Source of the DNA: Coriobacteriia bacterium
GTDB taxonomy: Bacteria > Actinomycetota > Coriobacteriia > Anaerosomatales > PHET01
Length of the DNA stretch: 64,000 nucleotides
Direction of reading: 5' to 3'
NCBI GenBank assembly: GCA_034370385.1
Contig: JAXMKZ010000059.1
Span: 161,474-225,473, forward strand
Below the pieces are notes generated by a model. It was given only the letters and a program-made list of their open reading frames with translations, searched no databases and had not been told where the DNA came from. Shown one piece after another: positions 17,669 through 26,823 of this stretch (the first letter of the stretch is position 1; each line of letters opens with the position of its first letter). A program made the translations under genes and the position numbers.

Positions 17669-19732
17669 ATGGAGCCCGTCCCCGGAACCCCCGCCGACCC
17701 TCGGCACACGCTGTATGCAGACCTCACGGACGAGCAGGCCGAGGCGGCGGGCGCGGGCGATGAACCGCTGCTCATAGTCGCCGGCGCCGGCACCGGCAAG
17801 ACCGCGACGCTGGCGCACCGCGTGGCCCACCTCGTGGCGGGCGGTGCCGAACCGGGACGCATACTGCTGCTCACGTTCACCCGCAGGGCGGCCGGCGAGA
17901 TGCTCCGCCGTGCCGAAGGCCTTCTTGAGCGCTCCGGTCACGAACGCATCAAGGCCACTGGGTCGCGCGTGTGGGGCGGCACGTTTCACTCCGTGGGTTC
18001 GCGGCTGCTCAGGTTGCATGCCCGAGACATCGGACTCGAACCCGACTTCACGATTCTTGACCGCTCAGACGCCGAGGACCTCATCCACCGATGCCGCACG
18101 GCGCTCTCGCTGGGAAGCGGCGCATCGCGGTTCCCCCAGAAGGCGACATGCCTCGACATCTACTCTCGCTGTGTCAACGCCAACGAGCCGCTCGCCGATG
18201 TTGTGCGCAGCCGCTTCCCGTGGTGCCGCAACGCGCAGGGCGGACTGGCGACGCTCTTCGAGGCGTACACGTGCGAGAAGGAACGGCAACGCGTACTCGA
18301 CTACGACGACCTGCTGTTGTTCTGGCACGCGTTGCTCGCCGAGCCGGCATCGGGCGATCGCGTGCGCGAGCGCTTCGATCACGTGCTCGTGGACGAGTAC
18401 CAGGACACCAACACGGTGCAGGCGCAGATCGTGGAACTGCTGAGACCGGACGGCCGGGGCGTGACGTGCGTGGGGGATGACGCCCAGGCCATCTACTCGT
18501 TTCGCGCAGCCACGGTGAGAAACATCCTCGAGTTCCCCGCGCGATACCCCCGTGCCAACATCGTCACGCTGACGCGCAACCACCGTTCGACCCGCCCCAT
18601 CCTCGACGCCACCAACGCGATCATGGCGGAAGCCGCCCAGCGCTATGAAAAGAACCTGTGGACCGAGCGCGAAGGCGGAGGTCGCCCGGTGCTGCTCACC
18701 TGCCGCGATGAGGCCGAACAGACCAGGTGGATCGCCGACCGAGTGCTCGAGCATCGCGAACAGGGGACACCCCTCTCGGGTCAAGCCATCCTCTTCCGTG
18801 CCCAGCATCATGCGGCCGACCTGGAGCTGGAGCTGTCCCGGCGATCGATTCCCTACCGAAAGTACGGAGGGCTGCGTTTCGTGGAGATGGCGCACGTGAA
18901 GGACCTCGTGTCCTTCTTGCGTATCGCCCAGAACCCACGCGACTCGACCGCTGCGCTCCGCGTGCTTTCGTTGGTTCCCGGCATCGGGCCGAAGACGGCC
19001 TCGTCCCTCGTGTCCCGCCTCGACAGTGCTGAGGGCGATTTCGAGGCGTGGGTGACCGCGGATGTGCCCGAGGCCGCGTCCGGTATCTGGCCCGCACTCG
19101 TCGGCGTGCTCCGGGGGCTGGCTGGCTCGGATGGCGAAGTCCCGGCCCAGGTGCATGCGGTGCGCACGGTGCTCGCGCCGCTCGTGGAGCTGCGCTACGA
19201 CAACGCCTTGGCCCGGCTCGCCGATCTCGAGCAGATCGAGAACATCGCCGGCCGCTCCCCCGATCGGGCGTCACTGCTCGCAGAGTTGGCTGTTGATCCC
19301 CCGGCGTGGACAAGTGACCTTGCGGGGCCACCGCTGCTCGACGAGGACTGGCTCGTGCTCTCGACGATGCACTCAGCCAAGGGGCTCGAGTTCGATGTGG
19401 TCTACGTGATGCACGCCGCAGACGGCAACATCCCCTCGGATATGGCCACGGGATCCGCCGACGAGATCGAAGAGGAGCGGCGCCTCTTCTACGTGGCGTG
19501 CACGCGAGCGCGGCGCCACCTGTACGTGACGCACCCCTTGCGCTACTACAAAGCAGGAAACCCGGCCACCGACGTGCACGGATACGCGCAACGCACGCGA
19601 TTCGTAACCGAGCGCGTGGCGCCGCTCTTCGTCGAGGAGCAAGCGTCGTCCGACACGCCAGCGCCCGACAAGCCGATGTCCCCGGCCGCGGCCATCGACC
19701 CACGGAGCGCAGTGCGACGCCTGTGGGAGTAA
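17669..19732 (+). CDS. UvrD/Rep/PcrA-type ATP-dependent DNA helicase, LexA-regulated
   Basis: A 687-aa superfamily 1A 3'-5' helicase. All motifs are present: AGAGTGKT (Walker A), LTFTRRAAGEM (Ia), VDEYQDTN (II), VGDDAQAIYSFRAA (III), LTRNHRS (IV), TMHSAKGLEFDVVYV (V) and EERRLFYVACTRARRHLY (VI). A helix-hairpin-helix-like VPGIGPKTASSL lies in domain 1B/2B. ATG at 17669 is preceded by AGGAG; an in-frame ATG at 17606 lies inside the operator and is unlikely. It is about 50 residues shorter than typical UvrD. The LexA box points to a role in repair. Confidence 0.92.
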   Translation: MEPVPGTPADPRHTLYADLTDEQAEAAGAGDEPLLIVAGAGTGKTATLAHRVAHLVAGGAEPGRILLLTFTRRAAGEMLRRAEGLLERSGHERIKATGSRVWGGTFHSVGSRLLRLHARDIGLEPDFTILDRSDAEDLIHRCRTALSLGSGASRFPQKATCLDIYSRCVNANEPLADVVRSRFPWCRNAQGGLATLFEAYTCEKERQRVLDYDDLLLFWHALLAEPASGDRVRERFDHVLVDEYQDTNTVQAQIVELLRPDGRGVTCVGDDAQAIYSFRAATVRNILEFPARYPRANIVTLTRNHRSTRPILDATNAIMAEAAQRYEKNLWTEREGGGRPVLLTCRDEAEQTRWIADRVLEHREQGTPLSGQAILFRAQHHAADLELELSRRSIPYRKYGGLRFVEMAHVKDLVSFLRIAQNPRDSTAALRVLSLVPGIGPKTASSLVSRLDSAEGDFEAWVTADVPEAASGIWPALVGVLRGLAGSDGEVPAQVHAVRTVLAPLVELRYDNALARLADLEQIENIAGRSPDRASLLAELAVDPPAWTSDLAGPPLLDEDWLVLSTMHSAKGLEFDVVYVMHAADGNIPSDMATGSADEIEEERRLFYVACTRARRHLYVTHPLRYYKAGNPATDVHGYAQRTRFVTERVAPLFVEEQASSDTPAPDKPMSPAAAIDPRSAVRRLWE

Positions 19733-19741
19733 CGCACCAGC

Positions 19742-20551
19742 TCAGAAGTCGCCGCGCTCGCAACCGCGCGGATGTGACCGGATATAGGCGCACGCATCTT
19801 CGACGCTGTCGGCGAAGCCCAGCAGTGCGAGGTCCTCGCGGTTGATCGTCCCCGCGCTGACAAGCACGCGGTCGAAGAACCCCCGCATCTGACGCCAAAA
19901 CTCGCCGCCGACGAGCACCACCGGGAAGCTGTCGATCTTCTCAGTCTGCATCAGGGTGATCGTCTCGAACACCTCATCGAGGGTGCCGAAGCCGCCGGGC
20001 ATGACGGCGAAGGCGCACGAGTACTTGACCAGCATCACCTTGCGAACGAAGAAGTGCTCGAACTCCATGTAGCGGTCAAGATACGGGTTGGGGTCCTGCT
20101 CGTGCGGCAGCATGATGTTGCAGCCGATCGACAGACCGCCGGCCTCCTTGCAGCCCCGGTTGGCCGCCTCCATGATGCCCGGCCCACCACCGGTCATGAC
20201 CGCATACCCGTGACCCGCCAGATGCGCACCGAGCTCGCGGGCCTGCTCGTAGTACCGGTGGCCCTCCTTGAAGCGTGCCGACCCGAAGACCGTCACGCAG
20301 GGACGGTCCATCTGCATGAACTCGAATCCGCGCAGGAACTCGAGGAAGTAGCGAACCGCGCTCTCAAGATCGTCGTGGTGTGCCTGCTCGCCTTGGAGAA
20401 ACGCGGCCTCGACACCGGAAACTTGATCGAGAAGCGAAGGCCGACGCCGGGCCGGGTCGTGGTGCCTGGAGACGGGGGGCTCTTCCGGCGGCCGATCCGG
20501 GTCGTGGCGCTCGTCCACCTGCTCGGCGCCGGGATTCGGGTCCTCAGTCAC
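19742..20551 (-). CDS. LOG-family (TIGR00730) nucleotide hydrolase
   Basis: A 269-aa protein with the family signatures VFGSARF, MTGGGPGIMEAANRG and PGGFGTLDEVFE; the last holds the catalytic residues of LOG phosphoribohydrolases, which cleave nucleoside monophosphates such as cytokinin nucleotides. The first 60 residues are charged, Pro-rich and not conserved-looking. GTG at 20551 has GGGAGG 7 nt upstream. It converges with the helicase, only 9 nt separating the stops, and lies 53 nt downstream of the alcohol dehydrogenase gene, possibly in one transcript. Confidence 0.88.
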   Translation of the reverse strand: MTEDPNPGAEQVDERHDPDRPPEEPPVSRHHDPARRRPSLLDQVSGVEAAFLQGEQAHHDDLESAVRYFLEFLRGFEFMQMDRPCVTVFGSARFKEGHRYYEQARELGAHLAGHGYAVMTGGGPGIMEAANRGCKEAGGLSIGCNIMLPHEQDPNPYLDRYMEFEHFFVRKVMLVKYSCAFAVMPGGFGTLDEVFETITLMQTEKIDSFPVVLVGGEFWRQMRGFFDRVLVSAGTINREDLALLGFADSVEDACAYIRSHPRGCERGDF

Positions 20552-20604
20552 GGCATGCCTCCCTTCGGTCTGACAGTAGGTGATCGTCTCGAGCCGTGGT
20601 CCCT

Positions 20605-21645
20605 CTACAGCTCGATGACGACCTTCACAGACTCATCAGCATCGGCCACGAGACCAAAACCCTCCTGGATGCGACTCAGCGGCAGGCGGTGGGTGATGAG
20701 GTCGTCCACGCGAACGCGCCCGGTAGCGATGAGATCGAGCGCGGTCTGCAGGTCATTGGGCGCCGCGCCGTACGCGGTGCGGATGGTGACCTCTCGGCGC
20801 CACAGCTCATTGAGCGGCATGGGATGCTGCTCGCCGGGTGCGGGCACGGCGAAGACAACGAAGGTCGCTCCGTTCTCTAGGCACGCCAGGCCTTGGTCGA
20901 TGGCCGAGGGCGCGCCGGTGCACAGGATGACGAGGTCAGCGAGGCGGCCCCCGTTCACCTGCCGCAGCAGTTCGGGCAGCTTCTCGCCGGCTTCGATTGC
21001 GTCGAAGGCTTCACTGGCGCCGCTGCGCTTGGCCCACTCGAGCCGGTAAGGGCTCACGTCGGTGGCAAAGACGCGGCCAGCGCCCAACGCCCGAGCGAGC
21101 CTGATGTGCAGCAGCCCCGATATACCGCTCCCGATGACAAGCACCGTCGAGCCCGGCCGCACCCCGGCGCGCGTCTGGGCGCGCGAGACGCAGCCCAGAG
21201 GCTCGATGAACGTCCCGTCCTCGTAGCTCACCGTTTCGGGCAAAACGAGCACGCCCCGGTCGGTCTGCAACCCCGGCACCCGGACGAACTCGGCGAATCC
21301 GCCGGGATCAAAGTTGGTGGTGTGGAGCGTGTGGCAGGCGGTATGGAAGCCGGCGAGGCACATCGGGCACGCGTTGCACGGGACGTGGTGCGAGACGGCG
21401 ACCCGGTCGCCGACACGCACCTTGTCTACGCCCTCGCCTACTTCGACGATGTCGCCGGCGACCTCGTGTCCGAGAACGAGCGGCGCTTTCGGAACGCGGT
21501 ACCACTCGAGCACATCCGAGCCACAGATGCCGGAAGCGCGCACCCGCATGAGCACTTCGCCAGGCCCGATACCCGGTATGGGCATCTCCTCAACGCGAAC
21601 GTCCGTGTTGTTGTGGTAAACCCCGGCCCGCATGGTCTCGGCCAC
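20605..21645 (-). CDS. Zinc-dependent medium-chain alcohol/polyol dehydrogenase
   Basis: A 346-aa MDR-family enzyme. Catalytic zinc ligands are in SGICGSDV and LGHEVAG; the structural zinc site is the four-Cys CNACPMCLAGFHTAC. The Rossmann signature appears as VIGSGISG. It resembles L-threonine/sorbitol dehydrogenase-type enzymes, but the substrate is not certain. It starts 9 nt after the LsrF-like aldolase gene, so the two probably act in one pathway, for instance on a sugar-phosphate-derived or polyol substrate (inference). Confidence 0.87.
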   Translation of the reverse strand: MAETMRAGVYHNNTDVRVEEMPIPGIGPGEVLMRVRASGICGSDVLEWYRVPKAPLVLGHEVAGDIVEVGEGVDKVRVGDRVAVSHHVPCNACPMCLAGFHTACHTLHTTNFDPGGFAEFVRVPGLQTDRGVLVLPETVSYEDGTFIEPLGCVSRAQTRAGVRPGSTVLVIGSGISGLLHIRLARALGAGRVFATDVSPYRLEWAKRSGASEAFDAIEAGEKLPELLRQVNGGRLADLVILCTGAPSAIDQGLACLENGATFVVFAVPAPGEQHPMPLNELWRREVTIRTAYGAAPNDLQTALDLIATGRVRVDDLITHRLPLSRIQEGFGLVADADESVKVVIEL

Positions 21646-21654
21646 GACCGGCCC

Positions 21655-22503
21655 CTAGACCTTGCGAGAATCGTCAGCGGCAACGGTCGCGCATCCGACC
21701 CCCGGGCCTGTGATGCCCGACTTCGCTTTCTCGTCTTCATAGACAGCGTAGGCGTCGTCCACCGAGGCGCCACCGTGCACGACCGCGTTGACCGCCTTGA
21801 TCATCCCGATGGGACTATCGGACTGGAAGATGTTGCGCCCCATGTCGACACCCGCAGCGCCCGCAGCCATCGCCTTGAAGGTCATCTCGATCGCCTCGCG
21901 CTCGGGCAGCTTCTTGCCGCCCGCCATCACGATCGGCACCGGGCAGGTGCCCGTGACCCGCTCAAAGTCCTCACAGTAGTAGGTCTTGACGATGTGTCCG
22001 CCTGTCTCGGCGATGATGCGGCTCGCAAGTGCGAGGTAGCGGGCGTCGCGCACCATGTCTTTGCCCACCGCCGTCACGCCGATGACCGGGATGCCGTAGC
22101 GCTCCCCCTCATCGACGAGCCTGCCCAGATTCGCAATCGTCTGATGCTGGTGCGGCGCACCGATGAAGACCTGCAGCGCCATGCCCGCGGCGTTAAGGCG
22201 GATGCACTCCTCGACGCCCACGACGATCGTCTCGTTAGAGAGGTCGTCTTCAAGCACGCTGTTGCCACCCGAGACACGCAGCACAATCGGCGTGTTCACC
22301 GAGCTGGGGATGTCGTTGCGCAGCACACCGCGCGTGAGCATCAGCGTGTCGGCGTAGGGAGCGAGCGGAACGATGGTGTCGCAGCAGCGCTCCAGACCCG
22401 TGGTGGGACCGAGGAAGTAGCCGTGATCGACGGCGAGCATAACGGTACGACCATCCTCCGGCTGAAGGATGCGTGACAGGCGGTTCTCAAGGCCCCAAGA
22501 CAT
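21655..22503 (-). CDS. LsrF-like class I aldolase/thiolase (DhnA family)
   Basis: A 282-aa TIM-barrel aldolase. The segments LSRI, TVMLAVDHGYF, GPTTGLER, VGKDMVRDARY, KTYYCEDFERV and AGGKKLPERE are very close to what I recall of Escherichia coli LsrF, the thiolase that acts on 3-hydroxy-2,4-pentadione 5-phosphate in autoinducer-2 breakdown; the Lys of KTYY is the expected Schiff-base residue. GGAG lies 9 nt before the ATG. No lsrK, lsrR, lsrG or Lsr transporter is nearby, so it may serve another sugar-phosphate. The alternative is the related aldolase used for archaeal-type aromatic biosynthesis. Confidence 0.85.
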   Translation of the reverse strand: MSWGLENRLSRILQPEDGRTVMLAVDHGYFLGPTTGLERCCDTIVPLAPYADTLMLTRGVLRNDIPSSVNTPIVLRVSGGNSVLEDDLSNETIVVGVEECIRLNAAGMALQVFIGAPHQHQTIANLGRLVDEGERYGIPVIGVTAVGKDMVRDARYLALASRIIAETGGHIVKTYYCEDFERVTGTCPVPIVMAGGKKLPEREAIEMTFKAMAAGAAGVDMGRNIFQSDSPIGMIKAVNAVVHGGASVDDAYAVYEDEKAKSGITGPGVGCATVAADDSRKV

Positions 22504-22599
22504 GGCGGATGGCTCCTTCTGATGTGGTGGATCACAGGATGCGGGCTAATGCTATCAGACGGAATGCAGTGCCGGTTCGTCGACGCAAGCGCTGGCGCC

Positions 22600-23625
22600 T
22601 CACGCCTCCAGCGCTCGCGCCAGACTCGCCCGCACCGGCTCGACAACGTAGCTCGCCGCTCTCACCTCGCCGTCGTCGAGGCCCATCAACCGCACTTGTT
22701 CCGGACCCCGCTGCGCGCACAGCACGATGCCCAGCGGTGCTGCGTCGCCCTCCCTGTTCTCGTACGCCGCCAGCCACCGCAGGTAGAACGTCATCTGGCC
22801 GAAATCGGCGGGCTCGAGCGGTCGGTTCTTGAGCTCGATGGCCACATAGCAGCGCAGGTGGATGTGGTACATGAGCAGATCAAGCCGGTAGTCGCGCCCG
22901 TCGACCGGCATACGCTTCTGACGCTCGACAAAGGCGAACCCCGCGCCCAGCTCCAAGAGGAAACGCTGCATCTGGTCGAGGATCGCGTCTTCGAGCTCAG
23001 CCTCGGAGTGCTCCGACGGCAGGCCCAGGAAGTCGAGGACGTAGGGATCGCGCAAGAGAATGGCGCTAGACGTGACCGCCTCCGATGCACCATCGCCGGC
23101 TTGGTCGAGCGCCGCCATCTGCGCCTGAAGAGCATCCTCCGAGCCCACCGCCGCCAGCGTTCGCTCGTAGAGCCTGCTTGCGATGCGCTCGCGCAAAGTG
23201 CGTACGCTCCAGTGCTCGCAGGCTGCTGAAGTCGCGTAGAACTCGCGTTGGCACTTGTCAGCCAAGGTGAGGAGCTCGGAGAATTGGCTCCACGTCAATA
23301 TTCTCGACACTGTCGAGAATATCTCCGTAGTCGGGTAGACCTCAGCGAACTTCATCATCCTGAACAAGCTCTGCCAACTCCACCCGCGCCCGTAGCGCTT
23401 TGTGAGCCGAAGAGCCAGTCGCTTCACAACGTCCTGCCCGTACGCCGCCCGTCGGCCGCCGAGCACATCTTCGCGAATCCGCTTGCCAACGCTCCAATAC
23501 AGCATCACCAATTCGCCGTTCACCGCTGCCGCTGCGCGTGTGCGTGCCCCGTCGATCAGGCCGGCCACATCGCCGAACAGCGCCCCTTCGTCGGGCGCGA
23601 CCACTGCATCGTTCGTTGAATCCAT
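22600..23625 (-). CDS. DUF1016/YhcG-family PD-(D/E)XK nuclease-like protein
   Basis: A 341-aa protein. The N-terminal half (about 20-170) is the DUF1016 N domain (LYWSVGKRI, YGRGWSWQSLFRMMKFAE, LTWSQFSELL). The C-terminal half carries a PD-(D/E)XK core: YRLDLLMYH supplies the Asp and YVAIELKNR the E-x-K. Such proteins are often found in restriction-modification loci and are thought to act in defence or recombination; the precise role is unknown. Consistently, the next upstream element is a restriction-modification remnant. Confidence 0.87.
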   Translation of the reverse strand: MDSTNDAVVAPDEGALFGDVAGLIDGARTRAAAAVNGELVMLYWSVGKRIREDVLGGRRAAYGQDVVKRLALRLTKRYGRGWSWQSLFRMMKFAEVYPTTEIFSTVSRILTWSQFSELLTLADKCQREFYATSAACEHWSVRTLRERIASRLYERTLAAVGSEDALQAQMAALDQAGDGASEAVTSSAILLRDPYVLDFLGLPSEHSEAELEDAILDQMQRFLLELGAGFAFVERQKRMPVDGRDYRLDLLMYHIHLRCYVAIELKNRPLEPADFGQMTFYLRWLAAYENREGDAAPLGIVLCAQRGPEQVRLMGLDDGEVRAASYVVEPVRASLARALEA

Positions 23626-23727
23626 CTCGCACCTCCAGGGCTAGGAGGAGCGGGAGAACTCCGAGGGGTGGCTATACCGTAACAGTGAGGTCTGACAGAG
23701 ACGCGAGACGCGTTCCGCCTAGCCGGG

Positions 23728-24948
23728 TCACTTCCCCCACTCCCACGTATCCGCCTTCACGCGCTCGTAGTTCGTGTCGAGCTCCGGTCCCATCAGCACG
23801 AGCGCAGCGATGCGGCGCACCATCTCCGTGACGTACCTGGCCTCGTCGACCTTGAGGTCACGCCCCAGCAGCGCATGCTCGCGATAGCTGAGCCACTTCT
23901 TGATGACCTGGTAGCCACCGATGGTGTAGCGCCACACGGCCGAAGGAACGCAGCGCCAATACGCCAAATCGTTTAGGTGGACGTCGAAACACGTCTCGCC
24001 GAGTAGGGCGACCGACTCGCCGCGCGTCATCCCGAGGGCGGTCGCGTGTCCCGCAATTGCCGAGAGTTCGTCGGCGGTGTACTCGCGCTCGTTAAGCTTG
24101 CCGGTCGAGGGCATGCAGATGCCGCCCCTGCCGGCGACGCCCCATCGCGCGGTGACAGCGAGGTCGGTGGCGGGGTCGAGAGAGCCCCCAGCGGCGGCGG
24201 ACAGAGCGCCAAGCCGAATGCCGCCAGAGAAGGGCTGGCTCGGGTCGAGCAGCTCGGCGACTCGAGCGCCGAGGGCGGCCGAAGCGTCGAATGCACTCGA
24301 GGTCGAAGGCAGCGGGATTCGCGGCCAGTCCGTCCTGATGCCATCACGATTTTCGGACAGGTAGGCAGTTGAGTACCCAATCGCCAGAGCGTGCTCGCAG
24401 AGATACGAGTGATCCGCCGCGCCGACGCTTCCCAAGTAGCCTTGCGCCAGCCGTGAAGTGTTCGGAACGCGTATGGGATTCTCGCCGAGGAGCCCGCCAG
24501 AAGGCCGCTTCAGCGAAACCGGAAAGTGACGGGCCTCCCCATCAAGCGCGTGGTAGTCACAGACTGCGCTCGCCCAGACGAATGGAATCCCTTCATCCAG
24601 CTTGTCTGCGGCGTCACGCGTGACGAAGAAGCGAGCTCCGCATCCTTGCTCGGCAATCAGTTGCGGGCTGGGCTCGCTGAAGAGGGGTCTGATGTTGTCC
24701 AGGTAGCACCAGCGCACATCGAATGGCTTGAAGGTGAACCGCACAAGTCGGCTGTCTTCGAAGCGCGATGCGCCAAGAAGCTTCGCTCGTGCATCGGGGC
24801 CGACTATACGGTTGCCCGTCATCATCATTGACGGGCACATTTCCGCGACCGCGCTGTCGCTGACAGCCGGGTCAAAGTAGGCCTCGACGCGCTTCGCGAG
24901 CGGCTCGCGATCGATTGAGATGAGTGCGTGCCCGCGACACTGTGACCG
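23728..24948 (-). pseudogene. 5'-truncated type ISP restriction-modification enzyme (C-terminal specificity region only)
   Basis: The frame begins after a TAG at 24951-24949 and runs about 406 codons. It contains the ALISIDREPLAKRVEAYFD segment seen near the start of type ISP C-terminal regions, then FTFKPFDVRWCYLD, a long recognition-like region, and the family's terminal GYQVIKKWLSYRE and LLGRDL. The helicase-nuclease and methyltransferase domains, normally about 1,000 residues, are missing. The homology starts before the first ATG (24840) with no ribosome site there, so this looks like decay after deletion of the 5' part. Alternatively the ATG form is still made as a DNA-binding remnant. 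Confidence 0.75.
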
Positions 24949-24989
24949 CTACAAGGAAGCGCACGGCAGAGATGACGAGCAGCCCGCCC

Positions 24990-25562
24990 TCAGCGCAGCG
25001 GGAGGCCGCACCCATCACGCAGGTCGAGGATGTGACACGACTCCTCGAGCACTCCGATGAGGCCCCACGCATCCCACAGAGTCTCGCCGATGGCGAACGG
25101 CCCGTGCGTGCGCAGCACGGCGATCGGCACGTGCTGAAGCGCCTGTGCAAGCAGCTGTCCCGCTTCCGCCGAGCCGATCGCCTGCTCGGGCGCCAGCACC
25201 GGCACTTCGGCACCGATGACGCATCCGGCCTCCGAATCGAGGGGTCGGATGACGTCATCCACCAGTGAGCGGAACATCGTGTGCGGAGGGTGCGCGTGGC
25301 AGATGGCCTGGGCGCCCGTCGCCTGGTAGACCGCTCGATGGACGACGAGCTCGCGGCTGCAGCCCGCATCACTGACGCTCGGCTGCATGCTTGTCTCCAT
25401 GACATCGTCCGGCTCAAGTCTGGACAGCATCGAGCCACTGCGGGTGATGATGATGCGGTCTCCGAACCGCATCGAGAGGTTCCCGTGTCGCGCCGTCACG
25501 GCGCCCGCCACGAACAGGTCGCGGCCGACGTCACGGAAGAGCTCGAACATCTCTACTCGCAC
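24990..25562 (-). CDS. Class II aldolase/adducin-family protein
   Basis: A 190-aa protein with the fold of L-fuculose-1-phosphate aldolase: GNLSMRFGDRIIITRSGS, the zinc-binding CHAHPPHT and a third histidine in LRTHGPFA. It probably cleaves or processes a small sugar phosphate; the exact substrate is unknown. GTG at 25562 overlaps the stop of the phosphofructokinase gene; an ATG at 25550 is an alternative. It is the last gene of the fba/acc/pfp run. Confidence 0.85.
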   Translation of the reverse strand: MRVEMFELFRDVGRDLFVAGAVTARHGNLSMRFGDRIIITRSGSMLSRLEPDDVMETSMQPSVSDAGCSRELVVHRAVYQATGAQAICHAHPPHTMFRSLVDDVIRPLDSEAGCVIGAEVPVLAPEQAIGSAEAGQLLAQALQHVPIAVLRTHGPFAIGETLWDAWGLIGVLEESCHILDLRDGCGLPLR

Positions 25563-26794
25563 TTTGGCTCTTCGTGCTCAACCTGCTGGTACTCCAGGGC
25601 GCGCGCGAGGCGGTAGAAGTCGCTGTCGCGCCGAATGAACCGAATGCGCGTCTTGAAGGTGGCGGGATCGATAAGGTCGCCGAACGGCACGTACGTGAGA
25701 TCGAGCTGGTCGCGCACGCTCACCATGACACCCGTGAGCTGCTCCTCGACCAACGCCCGGTACGCACCCACGCCTAGCTGAGACCCGAGCAGCACATCGA
25801 AGGCGCCGGGCTCGGCACAGCGCGTCTCGTAGCCTATCTGCTTGGCCCGTACCTTGCGGTGCTTGCCGCTACGCCGGGTCCACTCCGCCTCGATGTTGGC
25901 GGCGAGCAGCTCCCCGATGCGTGCCGCACCCAGCATCGAGTTGCCGTGCTCGTCTACCACCTGGGGGCGCTGCCCATCGGGAAGGAGATCAGCCAGCCCC
26001 TCTGCTACGCAGATGACACCGTACTCGCGGCCATCAGCGGCACGGGCCTCGATCAGATCGACGAGTTCGCGTGCCTCCGACTGCGCATCGAACTCGCCTT
26101 CCACGTCCTCGACGGAGAGTAGGCGTGTGGCCTCGCCGGCTATGCCCGCGGCGTAGGTGAGCCAGCCCGCTTTGCGTCCCATGATCTCCAGGACGTACCA
26201 CGCCTTGGTGGACCGAGCATCCGCACCGATGTTTCGGATGGATTGGGCGGCGAAGTGGGCCGCCGAGGTGAAACCGAACGTCCAGTCGATTCCGTAGTAG
26301 TCGTTGTCGATGGTCTTGGGGAGGTGGACTATCCGTGTGCGCGGAAGCTCAGGCATGAGCTCCTGCATCTTGAGCAGGTAGTTCGCCGTCTTGAGCGTGT
26401 CGTCGCCACCTATCGACACGAGCGCGTCGACGCCATGCTTCTCGAAACTGGCGTAGACCGCCATCAACTGACCGTTCTTCGCGGGATCGGCGAGGTCGCG
26501 AATCTCGGTGATCGCCTTACCGGGGTTGGCTCGCGAGGTCCGAAGGATGATGTCCTTGCGCGTCCGAATACCGGACACGAGGTCACGTGTCAGGCACAGG
26601 TAGTCCCGACCCTCGATCAACGGGCACTCTTCACAGTACTTCTCAAGTCCCTCATAACCGTCGAGGAACCCGATCACCTGAATCCCGGCGTTGAGAAACG
26701 ACATCGCCGCCGCCGAGATCACGGCGTTCGCTGCAGGCGCCGGGCCGCCCGAGAACAGCATCCCAACACGGCGAATAGGCTTGGCCTCAGACAC
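25553..26794 (-). CDS. Pyrophosphate-type 6-phosphofructokinase
   Basis: A 413-aa phosphofructokinase. Two signatures indicate use of pyrophosphate rather than ATP: GGDDT where ATP enzymes have GGDGS, and PKTIDND where ATP enzymes have GTIDND. Other family motifs are FSGGPAPAANAV and EIMGRKAGWL. It would catalyse reversible phosphorylation of fructose 6-phosphate. GTG start with GGACGGGGAC upstream. It lies 29 nt after accA and overlaps the class II aldolase gene. No ATP-dependent Pfk is in the window. Confidence 0.92.
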   Translation of the reverse strand: MSEAKPIRRVGMLFSGGPAPAANAVISAAAMSFLNAGIQVIGFLDGYEGLEKYCEECPLIEGRDYLCLTRDLVSGIRTRKDIILRTSRANPGKAITEIRDLADPAKNGQLMAVYASFEKHGVDALVSIGGDDTLKTANYLLKMQELMPELPRTRIVHLPKTIDNDYYGIDWTFGFTSAAHFAAQSIRNIGADARSTKAWYVLEIMGRKAGWLTYAAGIAGEATRLLSVEDVEGEFDAQSEARELVDLIEARAADGREYGVICVAEGLADLLPDGQRPQVVDEHGNSMLGAARIGELLAANIEAEWTRRSGKHRKVRAKQIGYETRCAEPGAFDVLLGSQLGVGAYRALVEEQLTGVMVSVRDQLDLTYVPFGDLIDPATFKTRIRFIRRDSDFYRLARALEYQQVEHEEPKCE

Positions 26795-26823
26795 GTTGTC
26801 CCCGTCCTTCGATACCGATACGT

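Noticed and set aside
18696..19898. A 400-codon - strand frame
   Set aside because: It is antisense to the helicase, whose SF1 motifs are complete, and is extremely Arg-rich.
20893..22476. A 527-codon + strand frame
   Set aside because: It lies opposite the alcohol dehydrogenase and LsrF-like genes, which have clear motifs and ribosome sites.
24872..25438. A 188-codon - strand frame
   Set aside because: It is a shifted frame over the class II aldolase and the restriction-modification remnant, Arg/Ser-rich and without motifs.
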